From positions 7,671,291-7,735,290 of the forward strand of contig JAQFVV010012405.1 of NCBI GenBank assembly GCA_028023455.1: a stretch of DNA of 64,000 bases, given 5' to 3'. This stretch comes from Epiperipatus broadwayi. Taxonomy: Eukaryota; Onychophora; Udeonychophora; Euonychophora; Peripatidae. A model generated the notes under the pieces. That model did not search any database. It was not told where the DNA came from and saw nothing but the letters and a program-made list of their open reading frames with translations. The translations under genes and the position numbers were made by a program. Below are positions 56,561 to 64,000 of the stretch, in pieces (the first letter of the stretch is position 1; every line of letters begins with the position of its first letter).

Positions 56561-58885
56561 TTGATAAAGTGTGTAAAGCAATATTAAAAGGCAACATAAA
56601 AATGGTGCTCAACCTAGTGATTGTAATTTATCAGTTGATCACATTTTAGACAAAATATCAGGTGAAAAGGAAATAATAAAGCATCGAAAAAAATGATGTG
56701 CAAAAAAAAAATTAATTTAATAATATATATTACAACAGGTCTGTTATATAGCGCACAATAATATAGTGTGTATGTAAAAATATATATATAAAGCTGAAAG
56801 GAAAAGTAGAAATAAACACAGACAAAAAATTTAGTAGATATTTTCTACTTTCCTGGCATAAAATACCATAGTAAAAGAATTAAATAATTCTGGATTTAAA
56901 ATAAAATCTCATTATAAATTAAATATTAAAAAAGGCCTAATAAATATTTTTATTGAATTCTTATTTTGAATTCAAAAACAAGCAGTTGAAACTGATAATT
57001 GTAAAAATTTATACTTTTTTTGAAATTTTTTAATTAATGCTTGGATAAACTTCTCTTTCTAAGTAAAAACATGTATATCACACATTTGGTAAAATTTTAA
57101 AGTTGCTTTTGAAAGGATTAGTGATTTTTTTGAAAAGATAAGAAAAAAACTTTTTTTAAAAATTAAATGTGTTTTTATCACCCCAATCCAAGTCTATAAA
57201 AAGGCTGGATAAAAAGATTATTTTAGTCTGGTTTTAGTTTTTGAGTTTGGCTAACAGTTTGTTGGTAACTGTAGCAAAGAGTGGCAGAAATTTAACTGGC
57301 TAAATTGGCCAGCTGTAAGTTTGGTTTTAATATTTTGGAGAAGTAGTTGGCTAATAGCTAGCTGCAAAGTTGGCTAAAATATTTTATGAAGCAGTTAGTT
57401 GCAGTAGTTGGTAGCTGTAGCAAAACAGCTAGCTGCAGAGTTGGTTTACAGAGTTATACAGAAAACTATCATGATGATATAATAATGCAAGGAATCAGCT
57501 TCTCTACAGTTTAATGGTGCAGTTTGAATTCACATGGAGTAAACAGGTCAATTTCTTTACAATTCATAGCTACGAATGTGTTCTGAGAAAACAGCTACAT
57601 GTCTGGAACAGTACTAGACAGAAGAAAATTGATTCAATGCCGATATTTAACTGATTATGTCTTTGCTTGATGATGACAATCCTGGACTATACTTTCCCGA
57701 TGGACCAAAAATTACGCTTACCAGGAAAACTCCAGCTTGATGAAAAACTCATTAGACATATGCCATTTCATCTATATGCAGAGAAGCACAGATAAATGTA
57801 CAAATAGCTGGTAAGTTCATTTAAATTCCCTAAAATATCTTTTAAATTTATAACTTAATAACTTAAAGTAAACAAAATGAATAATTTGTTTGATCACGCA
57901 TCTAAAAGAAGGGACATATATGGTTATATATATATTGTAAAGAAGTTATTTTAATGTTTCTTAAAAAGACATTTTTTAAATCTATATTTTTAAGTTTAAA
58001 GATGTTATGATTAATGGCAACCTGTAATAATGATATAACTTAAAACAAGTAAATAATTTTGCTTCAATTAAAAGAAACTTGCAAGGGTATTATTTTTAAA
58101 ACATTTATCTAACTAATCAATCAACAAGTATATGTCAAACAAAAATTGACTTTATATTTTTAAAAGAAAAAAAATTGATAATACTTTTTTTTTAAAGAAA
58201 AAAAGGGACTTATGGGTTAGCATTTAGTTTGTGCATCCAAATTATGGTTAAATAAATGCGCCAGTTGGCTAAAGCTTAAACCCATTTCAAATCTAGCCAC
58301 AAGATGAACTGTTAATTTTATTCTGATGTATTTTGATTGTTAATCATTCATGATGATGAATAGATACTTATTTATACCTTTTATAATACTGTTTGATGTA
58401 TGGTTAATTATACTTATAGTTAGTTACTCTATGGAGCTAGCTATTTGATCTCACAGAGTGATCTCAGAGAGACCTTATGATCTCATGATCACTTGAATAT
58501 AACATTTCTTATATATTTAGAATTATTAAACATTATTTTAATAATTCATTTTATATTTTATTTTAAACTGACTGGGAATGATGATGATTTGCCATCATCC
58601 CAGGTTCACTAATAATTTTGCAATCACCCTTGTTCCACAGATACCCCTCCCATCCCATTACAATAGGTATATATTTACAAACCAATACTAAAAAGAAACA
58701 AATAAAAAAAACAATATATTGAATATAATATAAATGGTTTTAAGGACAGTAATTTTGAGTAATCAATAATTACCATATGATAGAGCATTTAAATTCATCA
58801 CCAAAACAATTTCTGACTTTATCTCTAACAGTAATACTTGGAATTCAAAACTACAAGTCAGCAGAAAGTCTAAAATTTCAAATTA
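56561..58885. other. Unassigned stretch with a TATA-containing segment
   Basis: 57180-57830 differs from its surroundings: CCCCAATCCAAGTCTATAAA places a TATA-like box near 57196-57202. It is followed by ~250 bp rich in imperfect AGTTGGCT/TAGCTG units and, near 57811, a donor-like CTG|GTAAGTTC. It could be an LTR leader or a decayed exon, but there is no protein homology. The remainder is AT-rich and unremarkable. Confidence 0.35.
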
Positions 58886-58893
58886 CTCTAAGG

Positions 58894-59383
58894 TAGGGGT
58901 GGACAAATACTGGCCCGAGGGCCACATGTGGCCTGCTAATAGTTTTTATGTGGCCCACCAAGTCAATCAGGAAAATCGCCTTGAACTGAGATTTCCTTCC
59001 CATGTGCGACCGAAGATTTTTCTCATATTTTCCACTAGGATGACCATGTCAATACATGCACAGTGTAGATATGATGTGCAGTGCTTTTCCACTTGATCTG
59101 GTTAATTTCAATTTTGTCTTTGCATTAGCAAATATATACATTTCCAACTTTAGTGAAACCATGAACCCTCTGAAAAAATGTAAAATCGGTGATGAATGTT
59201 ATGGGTTTAATGAAGAATGGACAAACAAATATTTCTTTGGTAATACAGGGAATAAAGCAGTGTGTTTATTGTATCATGAAAAAAAGGTGTGGCCCTCTGT
59301 CAACTTCACTTCCACAAAGTGGTCCCCGATGCAGCCCTCCACCAACCTTTGTGGCCTCCGGCCAAAACAATTGCCCACCCCTG
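58894..59383 (+). mobile_element. hAT non-autonomous element with perfect 8-bp TSD and a transposase N-terminal remnant
   Basis: Exact CTCTAAGG flanks at 58886-58893 and 59384-59391. Ends TAGGGGTGGACAA and TTGCCCACCCCTG. Subterminal GGCCCGAGGGCCACATGTGG is complemented by the right side (TTTGTGGCCTCCGGCC). Internally, 59161-59280 encodes MNPLKKCKIGDECYGFNEEW followed by TNKYFFGNTGNKAVCLLYHE. That is the start of a ZBED/GTF2IRD2-like hAT transposase up to the BED-finger cysteine pair (C..YH here rather than C..C). It is a deletion derivative rather than a host gene. Confidence 0.9.
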
Positions 59384-59391
59384 CTCTAAGG

Positions 59392-60267
59392 TTTTAAACC
59401 AAAATAACCAGCCTGAGAACTTATATATATATATATCTTATTCCAGGTCAGTATTTATATATACTTTTAGTACTTTCAGCTTTTTATTGATTGTAATCAA
59501 GTTTTTTTCATCTGCCTAGGAATAATAATAATAAATCATTTACTTTCTTAGATTATACATTGTATGATAAAACAAGAGTAGTTATCTACTCTAGGGCCAT
59601 CTACAGTAAGTTTGAGTAATCAATAATATTACCAGATGGAAATACATTTAAATGTCCATTTCCAGACTATTTTCTGACTTTTACCCTTATTTCTTTCAGC
59701 CTTAAATCTCAAACCAAAGCCAAACTGATCTGACAATGGTAATTTAAATGCATTCATATCTGGTAATCATTAATTACTCTAGCTTACTATAGATGGCATA
59801 AGAGTAGGGAGCTATTGTTGTTGTTTTTTTACTTTTCATATTAAATAATTTGTTACTGCTATGTTAATTAAATATGCTAATTTATTGTATAAACTCTATA
59901 AATTCTAAGTTTTAAAAATGATTATATGATGGGTAGTTATTAATGAGTATCAGTGAAAAATTTTACAGTGTATTATTATATTAATTTTAAGTATAATGTG
60001 TATAATTAAGACTAGATGTAAGTGAAAATAAATAAACTCTTATTCTTATTTACAAATATTTTTTAATATTTGTGATGTACTTGATTTAATGCAACTTATG
60101 AGAAACAAACAAATACACCCAATTCAAGTAACTATTACTCTCTTGCATAAAATTAAGATATCCCACTTAACAGATACAAGATTTTATTAGTATGAAAATT
60201 AACAATAATTTATAAACAGAATTATCATTAGTTCTACGAGCGCCTGTAAGGCTTACAAAAATAATAA
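59392..60267. other. Non-coding AT-rich stretch
   Basis: Small foldback-like similarity: TAATCAATAATATTACCAGA near 59617 and its complement TCTGGTAATCATTAATTACTC near 59759. There are short (AAT)n runs. No gene. Confidence 0.5.
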
Positions 60268-61612
60268 TAAGACAGGTATAGTCTGTATAATTACCCTAAG
60301 TCGGTCTTTGGTACCTTCAGACCCGAATATCTGGTTCTCCTCTCATTGTTGGTCCTGTTCTGAATTCGCACTATACTTTAGTCTCTCAGAAAATCAGGAC
60401 TGACACTTTTGTATGTGTGTTTAATTTAAAATGCATATATTACAATACCTCCCCTTACTCCAGAAAACCCCATGATGCGACTCCTCGGTGCTTTATTTTT
60501 TCTTTTCCCAAACTAGAGAAAAACTTTATTTTTACGATTAACAGATGTAACCTTGAAATTTTCTATTTGTGACAGGTATAGTGGCCAATTGGCCATGTTT
60601 TTCATGTTGAACTCTCCAATAGAGTTTTGTCCGAAAACTGACATTTTCTTATTAATAGCTGGTTATTCACTGTGGTTTTTAGGTTCGACTGTGCCAGATT
60701 GCAGTATATTGGCTCTTCAATTACTGCACACAAAAGTTAATTTGTGAACTAGTTGGTTTAATTCTCAACACAGATTGATACTTACTAATTTACAGTTTAT
60801 ACAAAGTTCTGATTCCCGCCGAGCTGTGTTAGAAAAATACACTATGTACACACGATAACGAATACTCGCACTATAATTCTGAAAGCATAGTTTCTATGTC
60901 TAACTTCTCTTCTTTCTCAATGAGGGTAGTTCACAATTCCCATGCTGTTTTCTTGCAATGGATGCTCTACAATGAGTGCTCTGCTCTGCAACAAATGCTC
61001 TACTCTGCAACAAATGCTCTACTCTGCTGCGGTCTTCCCATTTCTGTGGGCTCTTCCAGCTACACCTGTGGACTACATTTCCACTGGGCGCTGGTCATTT
61101 ACTGCAAGCACTGACGCGAGTAATCTCTACTCAAAACTACTAGATGTCTACTGCTGTTGTACTCCAAATATGGCTGCTAATAACTGCCTTACCCCTGCAT
61201 AGTTGTTCTTTTCAAAATGGCCCCCTTTTATCTGTTTGCTTTCTTTTGTTTTCTGGAGTAACTCTTATAAATTAAGGTGGGATTTAATTAAATTGGGTTT
61301 TGCTAATTAAATTCCTTCGTTATCTGTTTAATTAGTTTGTTACAATTGATTGCATTTCAAGTTAACGTCTATGATTAAAATATTAGTAGCAAAATTTAAA
61401 GATTTAACAATAAAATAATATTTTAGAATAAGACAGGTATAGTCTGTATAATTACCCTAGGTCGGTCTTTGGTACCTTCAGACCCAAATATCTGGTTCTC
61501 CTCCCATCGTTGGTCCTGTTCTGAATTCGCGCTACACTTTAGTCTCTCAGAAAATCAAGACTGACACTTTCATATGCACGTTTAATTTAAAATGCATATA
61601 TTACAATATTCG
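60268..61612 (-). mobile_element. LTR-like non-autonomous element (direct repeats ~182 bp)
   Basis: 60268-60450 and 61430-61610 are direct repeats, ~93% identical by eye (AATAAGACAGGTATAGTCTG at one end, AATGCATATATTACAATA at the other). About 980 bp without coding capacity lies between. Read on the minus strand, a purine tract GTAAGGGGAGG (60452-60462) sits directly before the 60450 repeat, as a polypurine tract precedes a 3' LTR. No primer-binding site or protein was recognised. A 21-bp tandem repeat (AACAAATGCTCTACTCTGC units, 60957-61027) is internal. The call as a TRIM/LARD-type element is inference. Confidence 0.6.
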
Positions 61613-61800
61613 AACTCAGACTTTCACACGAGGCTCAACTTTCCATGCCATCTCACATTGCTGACCCACCTGATTACACACATGTTGAAAAGATAAATAA
61701 TCACCAATTACACACATGTTGAAAAGATAAATAATCACCAATATGCGTATTTCGTGCTAAACCAGCAATCATGAAATTTTGAGTTCAAATTCTGCATACA
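61612..61800 (-). mobile_element. Hammerhead/tRNA-like SINE (family HT) with internal 35-bp duplication
   Basis: Minus strand: TTGCTGGTTTAGCACGAAAT gives helix II and GAAA (61750-61753). ACGCATA completes a two-pair helix III, and then TTGGTGATTATTTATCTTTT starts the post-cleavage strand, present twice in tandem (~35 bp each). The tRNA-like part ends AAAGTCTGAGTTCGAATAT, a B-box match. U16.1 and A17 are in place, but the CTGATGA box is altered (TCATGAT) and helix I 5' is lost. It abuts the LTR-like repeat at 61610. Confidence 0.72.
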
Positions 61801-61979
61801 TTACATATATATATATATATGCAAGTTTAAGCCTGTATAGTGTATTAATTTAAATATTTTTAAATAATTCTATAAATTTAATATGTAGCAGAATAAACAA
61901 AGGTCTTTTTTTAAAAAAATTGGAGCTTTAAATTATTTTTTTTGTAATAAACAATTTTTAAAAATTAATGCAGCTATAC

Positions 61980-62120
61980 CTGTCGATTTCTTGTTGCATA
62001 TTCCAAACCGGCTCCTTCAATGCGACGCCCTGAGAATCCTGGAGGGCAACCATCGCAAGTAAAACCTCCGGGGCGATTTCTACAAGCAACTCGGAAATCA
62101 CATGGTTTTGCAAGTCGGCA
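61980..62120 (-). CDS. THBS: Thrombospondin exon: EGF-like repeat (exon A, 47 codons)
   Basis: This 141-bp exon is phase 0 at both ends. On the minus strand the acceptor is TTTTGTATTTACAG and the donor is GTATAGCTGC. It encodes an EGF-like module starting CRLAKPCDF, with cysteines at exon residues 1, 7, 13, 22 and 25. It continues GCPPGFSGRRIEGAG and ends LEYATRNRQ. In COMP/TSP-3/4/5 the equivalent segment reads PPGY-G then GVGL and ends in a KANKQ-like motif, so the match is by order and motif. Its 5' neighbour exon must lie beyond 64000. G+C is far higher than in the surrounding intron, as expected for selected coding sequence. Confidence 0.9.
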
Positions 62121-62764
62121 CTGTAAATACAAAAACAAATAAAATATACTATATTACGATGATTATCAAACCTTAATAACTATGCTCACATAACAAATAT
62201 ATTAAAAAATATTTAAACTGTAATAAAATGTAAACATTATATTTCACAGGAATATGGATAACATATAAATAACATGGTAATAAACTTGAAAAAATTTTGA
62301 AATTTATTACCGTTTTATTTACTTGTAGTCCCTACCCTCTAAGGGAGTATAATTTATATATAAATGACAGGATATATATAAACATACCAATGCAAGACGT
62401 TAGACAGACATCTTTATTAATCAATAAATAATAACAAAAACTTATGGAGAGTTACATATAAGAAAACTATTCGAATGACATAGCGAGCAAGAGAAATGAA
62501 TGAGAAGCGTATATGAACAAAATAATTTTATAATAATGATAATAATCTTCATTACGGTATCATAATAACATTCTCATTTAAAGACGCTTGCAATAAAATA
62601 ATGTTCTTTTTAACTATTCTCTTTGACTGTAACAGGCATTAATCGATCATTAGTTTCTCTGATCAAAATAGACTATATAATTTAAGCATGTCATCCATAG
62701 AAAGTAACATCATTAAATTTCAGTGTAAAAAATATTAAAAATATACTTCTTAACGCCAAAAATA

Positions 62765-62850
62765 ATAAGTTTATCAGTGTTAAGAGATAGAGTGGAGAAT
62801 GGTGGGTCGTATGAAAGTCTATGCTCATATACCCTATATATTAAAATATA
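62765..62850 (+). mobile_element. Family HT 3' fragment
   Basis: TTATCAGTGTTAAGAGATAG..GGTGGGTCGTATGAAAGTCT and ATGCTCATATACCCTATATA match the tRNA-like half of the family (compare 10990-11070). There is no ribozyme half. Confidence 0.65.
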
Positions 62851-63504
62851 AACTCAAGATAATCTTACGGGGAAACGACGCAAAAATGTCCTTTTTTTGT
62901 TGTTGTTGTTGAAACAAATATCAAAAAGTTATTTAAATCATTAAAATTAAACACCATTAAGCAAATAAATAGTATATGTCGTTAATAAACATATTGAATG
63001 TCAATAAGATTTAAAAATTTCGGAAAGCCTTCATAAAACATTCAAATTTTTATCTTAATGACATCATTCTTATGTGTGTGCGTGTATATATATATGCACA
63101 TAATTCTATAAGAAAGATTTCAAGCATATTAATCAGAAAATAATTATTTAATTCTACTAAAATAGTACACCCATTTCATTAATCTGCTCGACCTCAACTG
63201 ATTTGTTTAACAAATCATTTAAACAATAGTAAAACTCTAAGTCAATATCAACATAACTTAAGTATAAACAAAAAATGCTAGGAAGTTGGAGCGCTAGAAT
63301 CCTTCTAAGGACCTCCTGATACAAAGTCGGTTGTACTAACTTTTTATAAATCTAATATAAACTGTAAAATCACGTTTATCTGTAAATCTCCTATTGTAGT
63401 TATATTATATGGATGACTGAAGAGTTGAAAGTTGGAGTAGATTGAAGCCTGTCCATTAAAGTATAAAGGTTTGCTATCTTAATATAAACTGAGCACCGAT
63501 TATA

Positions 63505-63690
63505 TGTGTGGGAGATGATAATCTGGACCAACTGATGAGTGCTGGCTTAGCACGAAATACGACTGTTGGTGATTATTTACCTTTTCCACTTGTGTGTGGT
63601 CATGTGTATCAGTGGTATGAGATAGTGTGGATAATTTGAGGGTGCTTGAAAGTCTGAGTTCAAATCCCCTATACCTATAAAGGACCATAA
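63505..63690 (+). mobile_element. Hammerhead/tRNA-like SINE, most complete copy (family HT)
   Basis: 5' half: a type I hammerhead (63518-63576). Then a linker CTTTTCCACTTGTGTGTGGT, a tRNA-like half with TATCAGTGGTATGAGATAG and a good B box GAGTTCAAATCCCC (63657-63670). It ends CTATACCTATA. Relatives at 10950, 23395, 32945, 44030, 61612 and 62765 share this order. The open frame on the opposite strand at 63500-63688 is a shadow. The combination suggests an RNA-polymerase-III-type or retrozyme-type transcript. Expression is not demonstrated. Confidence 0.78.
63518..63576 (+). ncRNA. Type I hammerhead ribozyme with G17 (probably inactive copy)
   Basis: Helix I ATAATC (63518-63523) and ACCAA (63527-63531) pair with GATTAT (63571-63576) and TTGGT (63566-63570). 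CTGATGA 63532-63538. Helix II GTGCT-GGCTT-AGCAC (63539-63553), five perfect pairs. GAAA 63554-63557. A TACGAC loop and T16.1 (63564). Position 17 is G (63565), where A, C or U is needed. The copy at 61745 has A there, and 10950 and 32990 suggest A or C. The family fold is therefore sound, but this copy likely does not cleave. Confidence 0.75.
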
Positions 63691-64000
63691 ATTAAATATA
63701 AAAACGAATAATTATATATATATTTCCTTTTAAGTAGAAAAATTTACTTTTACTTCAAGTATTGATATCCATCTGTAGAATTACGTATTATTTATTAATT
63801 TGTTAAGCCATATATAATTTAAGTTTGTTGTAAATGATTTAATTCTATATTGCTTTGTAAATTAATAAATAATAACTCATACTAAAGATGACCAATTGGA
63901 CTGGATTAAAATGTAATTTGTTACTGAGATAATTTTTTCCCCATTGAAATATATCAATAGTTTGTCTCTATATTTAGTTTACAGTTATACAAAAATATAT

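Larger units (their letters stand above)
42800..61979 (-). other. Thrombospondin intron between exons A and B (19.2 kb)
   Basis: The largest intron in the window, filled with a hammerhead SINE fragment, a large diverged inverted repeat, two RTE copies, foldbacks, a hAT MITE and an LTR-like element. No extra thrombospondin exon is needed or seen: exon A ends a module and exon B starts the next in phase 0. Confidence 0.8.
32170..62120 (-). other. THBS: Thrombospondin gene, internal part (4 exons, 3 introns)
   Basis: Four exons on the minus strand join in phase 0 into one 124-residue reading: an EGF-like module ending in a GAGLEYA-type segment, then a calcium-binding EGF (DINEC), an EGF with the GSYKCG and GYVGNQ signature, and [21 protein letters not shown]. 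In thrombospondins that last stretch is the junction of the last EGF repeat with the type 3 repeats. The order and spacing match the group B (COMP/TSP-3/4/5) layout more closely than TSP-1/2, whose last EGF has a different insert. The product would be a secreted, calcium-binding oligomeric matrix glycoprotein. Signal peptide, N-terminal domain and coiled coil should lie beyond 64000. I found no exon for the remaining type 3 repeats or the L-type lectin C-terminal domain between 1 and 32169, so the next intron is probably more than 30 kb. Paralogue identity is not resolved. Confidence 0.9.
62121..64000 (-). other. Thrombospondin intron upstream of exon A (partial)
   Basis: Intron sequence on the 5' side of the exon at 61980-62120; the preceding exon is outside the window. 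It holds a retroelement 3' fragment (62765-62850), a short (TTG)n run near 62895-62912, and the fuller hammerhead/tRNA-like element at 63505-63690. I see no coding potential or other recognisable element in 62121-62764, 62851-63504 or 63691-64000. Confidence 0.7.

Overview
This is a very AT-rich, intron-dominated invertebrate nuclear window. Its only host gene is a thrombospondin on the minus strand. Four small exons (61980-62120, 42725-42799, 34896-35048, 32170-32274) have consensus GT/AG splice sites, are all phase 0, and read in order as consecutive EGF-like modules of a COMP/TSP-3/4/5-type (group B) thrombospondin. They end at the start of the calcium-binding type 3 repeats. The gene runs off both ends of the window: upstream exons lie beyond 64000, and the remaining type 3 repeats and C-terminal domain lie below 1 or are unrecognised. 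Introns are 2.6 to 19.2 kb. The repeat content (an RTE-clade LINE with a (TGA)n tail, tRNA-derived SINEs, Penelope-like remnants, hAT MITEs, long simple repeats) would suit a mollusc, perhaps a cephalopod. That placement is inference; nothing here proves it.

The rest is mobile DNA. RTE-clade LINEs: a nearly intact element at 25310-28607, truncated copies at 116-329, 3790-4410, 38075-38613 (minus) and 47493-47860, and a long decayed copy at 53178-55335 with an inverted 5' end. Two older LINE relics lie on the minus strand: 4930-7770, and about 21340-29060, split by later insertions. DNA elements: hAT pseudogene 35546-37260 and hAT MITEs at 19370-19768 and 58894-59383. Penelope-like remnants with a GIY-YIG endonuclease tail are at 39330-39665 and inside 24243-24985. 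An LTR-like direct-repeat element lies at 60268-61612.

The most interesting layer is a set of small retroelements with hammerhead-ribozyme folds or foldback (inverted-dimer) architecture. The clearest is a retrozyme-like element at 29788-30430: two 210-bp direct repeats, each carrying a type I hammerhead, 433 nt apart. A second family joins a hammerhead to a tRNA-like B box (63505-63690 and five or six relatives). A third group is foldback elements at 5839-6067, 7974-8599, 16489-16737, 22440-22960 and 55419-55810. Each is flanked by a 13-14 bp target-site duplication and most have a short unpaired tail on one side, which suggests retrotransposition of inverted dimers rather than cut-and-paste movement. 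Several carry tRNA heads or hammerhead-like cores. Penelope-like or LINE machinery could plausibly have mobilised them.
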